Shown: piece by piece, positions 1 to 8,026 of the stretch | How the letters are laid out: the number at the start of each line of letters is the position of its first letter | Position numbering within the stretch: the first letter of the stretch is position 1 | Source of the DNA: Streptomyces sp. NBC_01707 | Lineage (GTDB): Bacteria > Actinomycetota > Actinomycetes > Streptomycetales > Streptomycetaceae | Direction of reading: 5' to 3' | DNA length: 64,000 nt | NCBI RefSeq assembly: GCF_041438805.1 | Contig: NZ_CP109191.1 | Location: 62,001-126,000 of the forward strand | Translations under genes and position numbers: made by a program | Notes under the pieces: model-generated | Seen by the model: the letters and a program-made list of their open reading frames with translations, nothing else | Database searches by the model: none | Told to the model about the DNA's origin: nothing

Positions 1-560
1 CTGCGGCCGATGAGGCGGTTGCCGCCGGTATTGATCCGCGGGGCGAACACCATCGGCTGCGCGTTCTGGCCGGGGGACTCGGCCGCGCTGGGTCCGGCCG
101 TGGACAGCAAGTAGCGGCCGACGAGGCCGAAGCCGAAGAAGATGACGGCCAGCGTGAGCGTGACCTTCCAGACCATCTCGAGCAGGTCCACGAGTCCTCC
201 CAGAGCGGGTGCGGCGATACGCAGGGCGATCGCGCTTCCCAGTGCCATGAGCGTGAGGCTGCCGGCCACCGCGCAGATGGCCTTGGCCCAGCCGGGTATC
301 GCCTCGCGCGGCGCCCCGGCAGGGGGAATGACCTCCAGCCGGGGCTCTACGGGCTTGCCCCAGGCGGTCCGCCCGTCCGGCAGGACGACAGGAACGGCTC
401 CGGGCACCGGGACCGGGTAGAGCGTCAGGTCCGGCGCGGCAGGCAGCGGCGCGGAGAGCGGGCCCTGCGGTACGGGCTGCAGGACGGTGGCCGTGGTGTG
501 GCGGACAGGGATGTAGGAGCCGACTGTCTGGTCGGCCTGGAGGTCTTTCTCGTAGCTCAT
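1..560 (-). CDS. Membrane protein of the transfer region, 3' end beyond the window edge
   Basis: The frame opens at ATG 560, with GGAG about seven bases upstream, and runs off the left edge with 186 residues visible. Residues 25-85 are rich in proline and alanine. Two hydrophobic segments follow at about 91-118 and 131-152, so the protein is probably anchored in the membrane with a proline-rich cytoplasmic part. It lies 127 bp downstream of the FtsK-like gene on the same strand and fits an accessory role in conjugation, but I do not recognise a named family. The C-terminus cannot be seen. Confidence 0.7.
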   Translation of the reverse strand, partial: MSYEKDLQADQTVGSYIPVRHTTATVLQPVPQGPLSAPLPAAPDLTLYPVPVPGAVPVVLPDGRTAWGKPVEPRLEVIPPAGAPREAIPGWAKAICAVAGSLTLMALGSAIALRIAAPALGGLVDLLEMVWKVTLTLAVIFFGFGLVGRYLLSTAGPSAAESPGQNAQPMVFAPRINTGGNRLIGR

Positions 561-687
561 CAGGGACTCCAGATAGCGGCGCGGTCGGTTCGGGGTCGGG
601 GGGCTTCGGCGGATTTGCCAAGCCCCCGCGACCCGTTGTGCGCCGGGTGGCGGGGGCTCAGTGGAGCCGCCGAACCGCTGCTCAGGG

Positions 688-2784
688 TCAGGCCGCGTCA
701 GCGACTACCGGCGCCCACGTACCGTGGGCGAGTGCTTCGACTTCTCCCTTCTTCGCGGCACGGGTGAGGGTCGAGGAGACGGTGGACAGCGGGATGCCTA
801 GCCGGTCGGCGATGAGGCCGGTGGTGGTGATCCGCTGGGTGGCGACGAAGGCGAGGATCTGTGTCTTCTTCGTGCCGGAGGCGGGCTTGGCCTCGGCCTG
901 GATCAGGGCCGTGAGTTCGCTGACCGGTGTCTGGCGCTGCTTGACCACAGGCGGCACCGTCGCGGTGCCGGCCTTGGCGGTGGCTTCCTCGCCGTCGTCG
1001 TTGACGCCCGGTACCGGCGGCTCTTCACCGGCCCGGCGGGCTGCCAGGCGGTCACGCCACTGGGTGTAGAGCGGGCCGATGTTCTCGCCCGCGCCCGGGG
1101 TGAGTTCGGCGATCGTGTCGGCTTTCTTCGCCCAGCGGGTGGCGACTTCCTTCGCTTCGGGGGACCATCCGCGGAAGACTGCGGCTCGTTCCTGGACGCC
1201 CTTCATGTAGCCGAGACCGGAGGTGGGCACGCCGATCTCGTCCGGCCACACGGCGGGGATGTCGTTGGGGTCGGCGGGGAGATTGATGACGTAGCCGGCT
1301 GACCGTTCCGTGGTGCGCAGGGCGATGTTGTTGCCCGCGGTGAGTGGCTGGCGGAGCTTGGAGCTGCCGAGGGATTCCAGGGTCGGCAGGTGGGTGCCGA
1401 GGCGGAGTTTGATGCCGCACTTGCGGCCCAGGATCGCGATGCGGACGGCGAGTTCGATGGCTTCGTCGCCGTAGGCGCCCCAGACGTCTTGCCACTCGTC
1501 GATGGTGACGGCGAGCAGCGGGTCTTCTCCGGGTTCCCAGTCGGTCTCGCCGTACATGGTGTCGCCGTCGGCGTCGACCCAGGTGGATACGGCGCTGTTT
1601 TTGGAGCGGCGGTCGAGCTCGGTGTTGGCGGCGATCAGCATGCCCATGCACTCGTCGGGGCCGCAGGCGAAGTAGTCCAGGTAGTCCTGCCAGAAGCCGA
1701 AGCTTTTGCCGTACTGGGGGTCGCCGCCCCAGGAGACGACGAGGCCGGATTGCTTCTCGATTGCGAAGAGGGATCGGAAGATCGCGGACTTTCCGGCGCC
1801 GGTGGAGCCGGAGATGTGGGAGTGGACGGCGCCCCAGCCTGGGCGCCACATCTGGTACATCGCCGGGGTGCCGTCGATGTACCAGCCGATCGTGGCGATC
1901 CCGGTCTTCTTGTCCAGGACCTGCGGGCCGGGAAAGACGGGCACTGCCTTGAGCGGGTTGCGCTGGTAGACCTGCAGGCGGGCCAGGGCTGCGTTGCCGG
2001 TGTGGTCGCCTTCGACGGAGATGGAGGTGACGGAGACACCGAACGCGGCGGCGATCCGTTTGGTGGCGGCGATGGCGTCGTCGGTGGTGTGCCGGACCGC
2101 GTCCAGGGCGATGGTGCCCTGCCACGCGCCTTCGACGTCCATGTCGACGGGGTCGACGAGTTCCGCGCCGGGCAGGGCGCCCTTGGCGGAGCCGACCGTG
2201 GCCAGCCAGCGCTCCACGCGCGCCTCCAGACCCTCGGGGATCTCCTCTTGGGTGGGCCGGATCCGTCGCCGGTACCACCACGGGATCGCGACCGAGGGCA
2301 GCCAGCCGAGCCACCACACCCCGGCCATCCCCGGCTCGAACGGCCCGGCGTCCAGGGCGGGCATGAGTGTGGTGAGCACGGCCGCGGAGCCGACCGCGCC
2401 GGCCGAGCGCAGCAGTTCGTCCCGGCGCAGCGGCTTGCCGGGCGGACTCGGCAGGGTGCGGTGGCGGGCCAGGAACTGGGCGGGGCGGTTGTCCCAGCCG
2501 TCCTTGGCACGCCACTTCGTCCAGGCGTAGAACGCGGCCGTCGCGGCCGCGTCGGTCGCCACGGCACCGGCCGTGCCGTGTGGGGCGGAGGTCAGGGCCT
2601 GTCCGTAGGCGGCGAGGGCGACCGACCCGTAGAGGGGGGTGAGGTGGCGGCGGTTGCGCCACCGCCAGCGGCGCACGGCGCGGAACGCCCGTACAGCGGT
2701 GGAAGCATCGGTGGCGGTGTCGGCCGTCTCCGGCTCCTTGGCCAGGACGACCCGGTCGGGTGCGGGCGTGCGTGTGGCGGACAA
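688..2784 (-). CDS. FtsK/SpoIIIE-like DNA translocase (TraB-type transfer protein candidate)
   Basis: A 698-residue P-loop ATPase. Hydrophobic stretches lie near residues 50-70 and 150-172. The Walker A motif GSTGAGKS is at about 326-333 and a Walker B-like LLAVTIDEWQD at about 423-433. The last ~60 residues form a winged-helix segment (GLIADRLGIPLSTVSSTLTR), comparable to the DNA-recognition gamma domain of FtsK/TraB proteins. Such proteins pump double-stranded plasmid DNA between mycelial cells in Streptomyces. I chose TTG 2784 because GGAGGT lies six bases upstream. The longer frame from 2919 would start inside a strong hairpin and add 45 low-complexity residues. The preceding small membrane and coiled-coil genes on the same strand support a transfer operon. 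Confidence 0.85.
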   Translation of the reverse strand: MSATRTPAPDRVVLAKEPETADTATDASTAVRAFRAVRRWRWRNRRHLTPLYGSVALAAYGQALTSAPHGTAGAVATDAAATAAFYAWTKWRAKDGWDNRPAQFLARHRTLPSPPGKPLRRDELLRSAGAVGSAAVLTTLMPALDAGPFEPGMAGVWWLGWLPSVAIPWWYRRRIRPTQEEIPEGLEARVERWLATVGSAKGALPGAELVDPVDMDVEGAWQGTIALDAVRHTTDDAIAATKRIAAAFGVSVTSISVEGDHTGNAALARLQVYQRNPLKAVPVFPGPQVLDKKTGIATIGWYIDGTPAMYQMWRPGWGAVHSHISGSTGAGKSAIFRSLFAIEKQSGLVVSWGGDPQYGKSFGFWQDYLDYFACGPDECMGMLIAANTELDRRSKNSAVSTWVDADGDTMYGETDWEPGEDPLLAVTIDEWQDVWGAYGDEAIELAVRIAILGRKCGIKLRLGTHLPTLESLGSSKLRQPLTAGNNIALRTTERSAGYVINLPADPNDIPAVWPDEIGVPTSGLGYMKGVQERAAVFRGWSPEAKEVATRWAKKADTIAELTPGAGENIGPLYTQWRDRLAARRAGEEPPVPGVNDDGEEATAKAGTATVPPVVKQRQTPVSELTALIQAEAKPASGTKKTQILAFVATQRITTTGLIADRLGIPLSTVSSTLTRAAKKGEVEALAHGTWAPVVADAA

Positions 2785-2903
2785 CTCGGGACCTCCGGGA
2801 AAGGGCGCGGCAGGCCGGCCCCGCGGGGACCGGTCCCGCCGAAATGGGGCGGTGTCGCGGGAAGAGAGGGGCGGTGCGGGGTCGGGCTTGTGCGTGTGAG
2901 GCA

Positions 2904-2952
2904 CACGGCCGCAGCCCAACCCGGTGGTGCAGTGGGTTGGGCTGCGGCCGTG
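2904..2952 (-). terminator. 19-bp perfect stem-loop terminator
   Basis: The arms CACGGCCGCAGCCCAACCC (2904-2922) and its exact complement (2934-2952) flank an 11-base loop. It lies just after the stop of the 2961-3332 gene and before the TTG start of the translocase, so on the minus strand it can end the upstream unit. It lacks a U-tract, as is common in Streptomyces. Confidence 0.8.
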
Positions 2953-2960
2953 CGGTCACA

Positions 2961-3332
2961 TCACAGGCGCGTGTAGGCGGTGTTCTTGGCCGGTGCGACG
3001 GGCGCGGACTGGACGGCGGAGTGGATGCCGCCGTGGTTCTTCTGCACGGTGTCAGCGGCGTCCTGAGCGCCCGTGTTCAGGTCGCGGGCCGCGTTCGCCG
3101 CCTCGACCGCGCCGCGGGCCTGCCCCGTGAAGTTCGCCGCGATGGTGGTGATGTCGCGCCGGGTGTCTTCGTCGAAGTCGAGTTCGGTGAGCCGTCCGAT
3201 GACGGCGTGGGACTCGGTGGCTTTCGCTTCGATCCGGGCCCGGCGCTGGTCAGCCGCCTGCGCTTCGGCGCTGGTCGCTGCGATCAGCCGGGCGATGGTG
3301 GCGAGCAGTTCCCGGTAGGAGATCTCTGCCAT
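2961..3332 (-). CDS. Small coiled-coil protein of the transfer region
   Basis: A protein of 123 residues from ATG 3332, with GAGAGG about eight bases upstream. It is almost wholly charged and alanine-rich helix, predicted coiled coil over residues 10-100, with no signal peptide. Its tail (HGGIHSAVQSAPVAPAKNTAY) closely resembles the tail of the next gene upstream (HGGINEAAAAAP...STTY), so the two are likely paralogues or share a docking or secretion tail. A 19-bp hairpin follows its stop. Role unknown; position between two membrane proteins and the FtsK-like ATPase suggests a transfer accessory function. Confidence 0.7.
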   Translation of the reverse strand: MAEISYRELLATIARLIAATSAEAQAADQRRARIEAKATESHAVIGRLTELDFDEDTRRDITTIAANFTGQARGAVEAANAARDLNTGAQDAADTVQKNHGGIHSAVQSAPVAPAKNTAYTRL

Positions 3333-3379
3333 GGGTGGTGCCTCTCTGGTCAGGTGAGGAGGAACGGGGGAGGGGCAGG

Positions 3380-4264
3380 TCAGTCGATGTAGGTGGTGGA
3401 CTCGGCCATGTCGGCCGGGGCGGCGGCGGCGGCCTCGTTGATGCCGCCGTGCCGGGCCAGCACGTTCTGGCCGGTGATCTCGGAGTTTCCGGCCGCGTCC
3501 GCGCTGTTGCCGGCGTCGTTCTCGCGGGCGGTACGGAGCTTGGCCAGTTGCTCGCGCAGCGAGGCGAGTTTGGTGAGGACCTGGCGGTCGTACTTCGCGG
3601 AGGCGGCCGCGTTGTACGCGTTCTCGACCTTGCCCTCCAGGTCCCGGATGCGGCGCACGGCCGCGACGGCGTCGTCGCGCTCGCGGTTGGCGAACTCGAG
3701 GGTGTCCTCGAGCCAGATGACGAGGGTGTCGACGGAGCGGACCTCGATGTTGCCGGGGGTCGTCACAGTGCTGCTCCCAGGGGTAGATGAGAACGGCCCG
3801 GCGGATGCCGGGCCGGAGACGGTGGGTGGGAAGGACGGTGGTGCGGGGACCATGCCGTCCGGGGCGGTGGACGATGGGGGGTCGCCGGGTCGGGGTGGCG
3901 GGACGAGGCCCGCGCCGTCGGCTTCGGTCAGCGGAGGCCGGCCGTCTCCGGTGGGGACGGCGTCGCCCTTCGCTTTTGCTTCCTTGAGGGCTCGGTTCTT
4001 CGCGCGCTGGGCGGTGACGACCTGGCGGGCTTCGGGCCAGGCTTCCTTCCACCCGTGCTTGAAGCCGGAGCCGAAGGTGTAGACAGCGGTCCCGGCTGTG
4101 AGCATCCCGGCCGCGATGTTGGTGCCCTTGCCGGCCTTGTCGCCGTTCTTCTTCGGGGACAGCTTCTCCTTGTTGGTGTCGTGGGCCTTCTTCACGTTGT
4201 TGCTGCCGTTGGCCAGGCCCTTGCCGACCAGGTAGGCGATGACGAAGAGGGTGAGTGGTTCCAC
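3380..4264 (-). CDS. Membrane-anchored coiled-coil transfer protein
   Basis: A protein of 294 residues from GTG 4264, with AGAAGG nine bases upstream. The N-terminus (VEPLTLFVIAYLVGKGLANG) is one membrane helix, and a second weaker hydrophobic stretch follows at about residues 48-68 (NIAAGMLTAGTAVYTFGSGF). Residues ~75-170 are proline-rich and probably disordered. Residues ~170-260 are a long coiled coil, and the tail carries the HGGI motif shared with the 123-residue protein downstream. The gene starts 15 bp after the stop of the 173-residue membrane protein, so they are co-transcribed. Not a family I can name. The open frame continues upstream to 4609, but that part overlaps the neighbouring gene and is not used. 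Confidence 0.65.
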   Translation of the reverse strand: MEPLTLFVIAYLVGKGLANGSNNVKKAHDTNKEKLSPKKNGDKAGKGTNIAAGMLTAGTAVYTFGSGFKHGWKEAWPEARQVVTAQRAKNRALKEAKAKGDAVPTGDGRPPLTEADGAGLVPPPRPGDPPSSTAPDGMVPAPPSFPPTVSGPASAGPFSSTPGSSTVTTPGNIEVRSVDTLVIWLEDTLEFANRERDDAVAAVRRIRDLEGKVENAYNAAASAKYDRQVLTKLASLREQLAKLRTARENDAGNSADAAGNSEITGQNVLARHGGINEAAAAAPADMAESTTYID

Positions 4265-4278
4265 GAGTTGGGCCCTTC

Positions 4279-4800
4279 TCAGCCGAGTCCGAAGAGGCCG
4301 GCGACGATGCCGCCGATCCCGGTGGAGATGAAGGCGATGACGGCCGCGGCGGCAGCGCCGACCGTGCCGGGGATCGCGACGACCGCGAATGGCGCGGCGG
4401 CGGCGATGCCGAGGGTTCGGGGGGCGGCCTTGTCGTCGCGGATGTCGCAGATGAGTAGCACGACCAGGGCGAGGCTGACGAGCCAGCCCAGGCCGATGCC
4501 GACCCACTGGGTCATCAGTCCGGCGACCTTTTCGTTGCACCATGACAGGACGGTGTTGATCCAGCCGCCCAGCCGGGTGCCGGCGAAGCCGAGGCCGCCC
4601 GCGATCCATAGCGCGATGTGCAGGCGTGGCATCTCCAGCTTTGACAGGAGCTTGCCGCCGCCCCGGCCGCCATTTCCGTAGTGTTTGCCGGTCTTGCTGC
4701 CGCTTCCGCCGCCCTTACGGGCGATCATCTGGAACGCGACCGACAGGGCGATGCATGTGGCACCGACGCCGGCGCCAACCGCAGCGTCCACAGTTGCCAT
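4279..4800 (-). CDS. Polytopic membrane protein of the transfer region
   Basis: A protein of 173 residues with about five hydrophobic segments (near residues 5-25, 62-80, 90-118, 126-145 and 148-172) and a glycine/lysine-rich loop at 29-50. ATG 4800 is preceded by GGAGGGG with a six-base gap. A TTG 15 bases further up would put the Shine-Dalgarno site inside the gene and was rejected. It heads a three-gene minus-strand run with the two coiled-coil proteins. Small polytopic proteins of this kind are typical of spread (spd) functions in Streptomyces plasmids, but no specific family is recognised. Confidence 0.7.
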   Translation of the reverse strand: MATVDAAVGAGVGATCIALSVAFQMIARKGGGSGSKTGKHYGNGGRGGGKLLSKLEMPRLHIALWIAGGLGFAGTRLGGWINTVLSWCNEKVAGLMTQWVGIGLGWLVSLALVVLLICDIRDDKAAPRTLGIAAAAPFAVVAIPGTVGAAAAAVIAFISTGIGGIVAGLFGLG

Positions 4801-5141
4801 TTGTGTCCCCTCCAAGGGTTCCGTTTCTGCCGGGTTTGGTGATCCAAAGCCGGTGCGGCCACGGCTTGCCGATTACGCAAGGCGGCCTGTACTGTCGCGC
4901 GCGCTCGTGGGCGCGCCTACGCGTTAGGGGTCCGGATACGCTCCCGACCCCGATGCGAATGGTGCGTATATGACGGTTTGTCCGTGGGGTGCGAATATCA
5001 CGGCCTGGGGGTTCGCTTCCCGTCCCAGAAGCCGAAGCGCAGGTGGACGACGGCTTCCGTTTTCTCCAGCCGCCGAAGCGTCGAGGAGGCTGTGGGGGCG
5101 GGCAGTTCAAGGGCTTGGATGACCATTCGAGGTGGCCAACG
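4801..5141. other. Non-coding gap upstream of the membrane-protein operon
   Basis: No gene is supported here. The stretch must hold the promoter of the minus-strand operon starting at 4800. It contains short inverted repeats of GCGCGC around 4898-4915 and similar elements (ggtgcgtatatgac, ggtgcgaatatcac) near 4960 and 4988 that could be regulator sites. Confidence 0.4.
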
Positions 5142-5504
5142 TCAGGGCTTCTGAACTGCGGCGTTCTCCGCGATCTGGCGAAGGGTCGCTGCCGTCTGTC
5201 TCCACAGGTCGTCTCTCTGTTCCTGGGGCAGCCTGCCGATTGCCGAGCGCACGATGTTCCACTCCGCCTCGGCGACGCCCTTAAAGCCGCGCGCCGCGCC
5301 CTGCCGGCGTAGCTCCTGATGGTGGTTCGCGGTTCGCTGCGCCCTGACGTCCTGACGCTTCTGGGCCCGCTTGCGTTCCCAGGTCGGTCGATCTCCGTTT
5401 GTGCTGGTCAACTGCCGGTTCTCCTCCATGACGAGTGGGTTGGAATGAGAAGGTGGTGCCGGCGCTTCGGCGCCTTCGCCGCGTCCCCGAGGTGGTATCA
5501 GCAT
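5142..5504 (-). CDS. Hypothetical small basic protein
   Basis: A minus-strand frame of 120 residues from ATG 5504, or 95 residues if ATG 5429 (MEENRQLTST) is the true start. Neither start has a strong ribosome site, but the protein character (charged, helical, with Arg/Gln-rich repeats after residue 40) begins at the second. No motif is recognised. It lies between the DUF2637 gene and the small membrane-protein operon, all on the same strand, so it probably belongs to the plasmid transfer/maintenance set. Confidence 0.5.
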   Translation of the reverse strand: MLIPPRGRGEGAEAPAPPSHSNPLVMEENRQLTSTNGDRPTWERKRAQKRQDVRAQRTANHHQELRRQGAARGFKGVAEAEWNIVRSAIGRLPQEQRDDLWRQTAATLRQIAENAAVQKP

Positions 5505-5635
5505 CTCGGGGACCGGTGGAACCGTCGAAGCGAGTCATTCGTGCAGCTCAGCGGCCCTTTTTAGGCCGCCACGGCGATCTCGTCGCCGTCCCGCTCGATG
5601 CGGGTGGCCCCCACTGGTGGTGCCCAAGGGGCGGA

Positions 5636-7315
5636 TCAGGGCCGGTAGCCGTCGGCGAGCAGCTCGGCCGCCTCCTGGCGGTACTTGGACGCGGTGTCTG
5701 TGGAGGAGACCTGCAGCTCGCGCTGGATGTCGGCGAGCGGCAGTTGGTCGGCTTCGCCACTGGCGGCCGTCAGGATCATCCGGGCGACCTTGCGGACTGC
5801 GCGCTCGCGCGGGGTGAGCTTCGCGGCGTCCTCGGTTTCGACCGCGCTCCGCTCGATTTCGGCGACGGCGAGCCGCGTTTCGGCAGCGGCCATCTCCGCT
5901 TCGGCAGCGGCCTTCTGGGCAAGCAGCGTGTTGGCAACAGCGGTCTCCCGGCGCGCTTCCTCCTCCGCCCTGTTGGCGTCGAGTTCGGCAGCAGCGCGTC
6001 GCGTTTCGGAGGCAGCCCGCTCTATTTCGGCAGCGGCCTGATTCGCTTCGGCAGCACGCTTGCGGGCCTCGGCGATCTCTGCCGTCTCGAGGGCCTGTGC
6101 CTCCGCCGCGGCGACCCGGTCGGCCTCCGCCGCCTCCTTCCGCTTCTGTGCTGCCTGGCGCTCCAGCTCGGCCGCCTGGAGGTCGGCGGCAGCCTTCGCC
6201 TCGCGCTCGTGTGCCTGCATGCGCTCGGCCTCGGCTTGACGGGCGCGGGCTTCGGCGATGACGGCCGTCTCCAGTGCCTGCTCCTCCAGCTCAGCGGCCC
6301 GCTCGGCGGCGCTGACCTGGGCGCGGGCGTGGGCGCGGGCCTGGCCGGTCTGGCCCTCGACTCGGGCGCGGACGGTCTCGAGCTGGCCGTCGGCCTCCAG
6401 CCGGTCGGCCTCGGCCTTCTTCTGCGCGAGCTCCCGGCGCGTCTGTGCATCCAGACGCCGGCGTTCGGCCTCCTCCGCCCGTTTCTCCGCCTCGCGTTCC
6501 TGCTGCTCAGGCATCGCGAGGGCCTCGGAGACGGTGTAGCCGTAGGCTGCCATCTTCATCGGCAGCCGCTCATCCTCACTCGCCTTGCTCAGGTCACCCT
6601 TGTACTTGCGCTTGAGCCACTGCTCGTAGCCGATGAGCTCCTGCTGACGCCGGATCATCTCCAGGTAGCTGGTGACGCCGTGCAGCCGCATCCGTCGGTA
6701 GAACCGGGGCGTCGCAAATGGGCTCAGGATCCAACGGTGCAGCGGGATCCGGTCGGCCGCCGTCCCCGCCTCCAACCTGGCCTTTTGGATGATCAGGCGG
6801 CGGGCAGCCTCCACGCCGATCACGAAGAGGACCGGCATGACGCCGTGGGAGGCGGCCTTGACCGGGTCGGCCTGGATGGCGCCCTGCGAGGACGCGTTGA
6901 ACCAGATCGTGGCCCCCGTCATGGCGTGGGCGGCCATCCGCAGCAGCGGCCAGGGGGTGTTCTTGCGGATCAGGTACAGGTCCAGCGCGAGGAACGCGAT
7001 GATCGACGCGTCCACGCCGACCGGGAACCACGGTGCCAGCCTGTCGCTGAATCCCCAGCTCAGGGCAACTTGAGCGAGGGTGTCGTAGGACATCGCAAAG
7101 CCGATGACGCCGACGAGTGTTCCGCCGATCGCGGCGGCGAGCGACAGGCCGGTCATCAGCCGGTCGCGACCGGGCTGGTCCGGGTTCCGCTTCGGCGTCC
7201 GCGAAACGCCTCCGGCCGTTTCCGAAACGAAGTCGGGTGCGTCCGAAACGAGGGTCGGCGGGCGCGAAACGGGGGTGTCGGTGGCCGCGCTCTGCGGCAC
7301 TTCAGTGATCGTCAT
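5636..7315 (-). CDS. SpdB-like DUF2637 membrane protein with long coiled coil
   Basis: A protein of 559 residues from ATG 7315, with GGAGGT four bases upstream. Residues 16-43 are four heptads each starting Val-Ser. Four membrane helices follow (about 54-76, 90-112, 123-140 and 153-170), matching the DUF2637 fold of plasmid spread proteins SpdB2. Residues ~270-490 are an alanine/glutamate-rich coiled coil encoded by 21-bp near-repeats. The end (LPLADIQRELQVSS...) looks like a helix-turn-helix. In Streptomyces plasmids these proteins help move DNA along the recipient mycelium after TraB transfer. The upstream region carries a phased repeat array (7202-7545). Family assignment is good; the exact role is inferred. 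Confidence 0.8.
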   Translation of the reverse strand: MTITEVPQSAATDTPVSRPPTLVSDAPDFVSETAGGVSRTPKRNPDQPGRDRLMTGLSLAAAIGGTLVGVIGFAMSYDTLAQVALSWGFSDRLAPWFPVGVDASIIAFLALDLYLIRKNTPWPLLRMAAHAMTGATIWFNASSQGAIQADPVKAASHGVMPVLFVIGVEAARRLIIQKARLEAGTAADRIPLHRWILSPFATPRFYRRMRLHGVTSYLEMIRRQQELIGYEQWLKRKYKGDLSKASEDERLPMKMAAYGYTVSEALAMPEQQEREAEKRAEEAERRRLDAQTRRELAQKKAEADRLEADGQLETVRARVEGQTGQARAHARAQVSAAERAAELEEQALETAVIAEARARQAEAERMQAHEREAKAAADLQAAELERQAAQKRKEAAEADRVAAAEAQALETAEIAEARKRAAEANQAAAEIERAASETRRAAAELDANRAEEEARRETAVANTLLAQKAAAEAEMAAAETRLAVAEIERSAVETEDAAKLTPRERAVRKVARMILTAASGEADQLPLADIQRELQVSSTDTASKYRQEAAELLADGYRP

Positions 7316-7545
7316 GGGTACCTCCGGAATGGGCGGTTCAGGGTGTGCGCGAAACGGCGGCCGGTGCTCCCGAAACGCGTCGGGGCGTTCCCGAAACGAC
7401 GGTCGCCGGACCCGAAGGCCCGTGGGTTGGGCCTTCGGTGCGGACGGTCGCCCGCGAAGCGGACACCTCGTGGCGGGGGCTCTTCCCGAACCGGACGGCA
7501 CGAAGGGGCGGGCAGCCCGGGGTGCGGGCGGCTGGGCCCGAAACG
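7202..7545. repeat. 21-bp phased CGAAACG repeat array
   Basis: CGAAACG occurs at 7202, 7223, 7244, 7265, 7350, 7371, 7392 and 7539. Within each cluster the spacing is exactly 21 bp, two helical turns. The gap 7392-7539 is 147 bp (7 x 21), with degenerate copies at 7413 and 7455 in register. The first four copies lie in the DUF2637 coding start as Val-Ser heptads; the others are upstream of its start codon. Copy 7223 forms a 13-bp palindrome CGTTTCCGAAACG (7217-7229). Confidence 0.75.
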
Positions 7546-7625
7546 TGCTGCGGGACGGGCAAGAAATTGCCTGCGGCTCCCGGGGGGCGGGAGCCGCGGG
7601 TCCGAACTTTCCGGCTCCCCTTCAC
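7338..7625 (-). CDS. Possible small ORF with the same Val-Ser heptads
   Basis: A frame of about 95 residues that ends 23 bp before the DUF2637 start. Its tail (VSGTPRRVSGAPAAVSRTP) repeats the same seven-residue pattern found at the N-terminus of the DUF2637 protein (VSETAGGVSRTPKR). It has no convincing ribosome site and crosses two hairpins, so it may be a decayed duplicate of the DUF2637 5' end rather than a gene. Confidence 0.25.
   Translation of the reverse strand: MKGSRKVRTRGSRPPGAAGNFLPVPQHVSGPAARTPGCPPLRAVRFGKSPRHEVSASRATVRTEGPTHGPSGPATVVSGTPRRVSGAPAAVSRTP
7412..7438. terminator. 10-bp stem-loop
   Basis: CCGAAGGCCC (7412-7421) and its exact complement (7429-7438) with a seven-base loop, in the leader between the 7679-7999 gene and the DUF2637 gene. 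It could be a terminator or a leader structure. Confidence 0.5.
7573..7597 (-). terminator. 10-bp stem-loop after the 7679-7999 gene
   Basis: GCGGCTCCCG (7573-7582), loop GGGGG, and exact complement (7588-7597). It lies about 80 bp after the stop of the minus-strand gene at 7679 and is a plausible end for that unit. Confidence 0.5.
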
Positions 7626-7678
7626 CGCCCGTCCCGAACCGCGAGGGTCGATGCGAGCGGATCAGGCAACCTGTACCG

Positions 7679-7999
7679 TCACCAGCCGTTGAGGACGGCT
7701 TCGTAATGCGGCCAGCCCAGGTGCGCGGCCGCCGCGTGCTGCCAAAACTCCTCGGCGCCGCGCTCCCAGATCCCCGCCGCTGTTGCGTGTCCGTCTGCAG
7801 CGAGCCGGTCGGCGACCGCCTGCTGACGGGCGGCCGACTGTGCGTGGTCGGCGGCGATGGCCTGCATCTCCGCGTGGCTGTGCAGTGGCGGGGGAGGCGG
7901 GTTCATGTCCCCGGTCGTCAGGTAGCTGTCGATCTCAGCGGTGCACCAGGTGGCTGGATCGCCGTGCCGGTCGCGGAACTCGTCGAGCGTGAGCGTCAT
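7679..7999 (-). CDS. Hypothetical small protein
   Basis: A protein of 106 residues from ATG 7999, with GAGGAG seven bases upstream. It starts MTLTLDEFRDRHGD and is helical, with an Ala/Gln-rich centre and several Trp and His residues in the last third. No family is recognised. It is the last member of a run of small minus-strand genes (8885, 8562, 8428, 8027, 7679) that follow a WhiB-like regulator. The 28-bp gap to the gene before it suggests one transcript. Confidence 0.65.
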   Translation of the reverse strand: MTLTLDEFRDRHGDPATWCTAEIDSYLTTGDMNPPPPPLHSHAEMQAIAADHAQSAARQQAVADRLAADGHATAAGIWERGAEEFWQHAAAAHLGWPHYEAVLNGW

Positions 8000-8026
8000 G
8001 TCTGTGCTCCTCACGGGGGTTCGGGG

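Noticed and set aside
2785..2919. Longer start of the FtsK-like gene at 2919
   Set aside because: It begins within a 19-bp perfect hairpin and adds 45 low-complexity residues, whereas TTG 2784 has an ideal Shine-Dalgarno site.
5800..6480. 21-bp near-repeats read as a tandem or CRISPR-like array
   Set aside because: They encode heptads of a coiled coil in the DUF2637 protein, with no constant repeat and no unique spacers.
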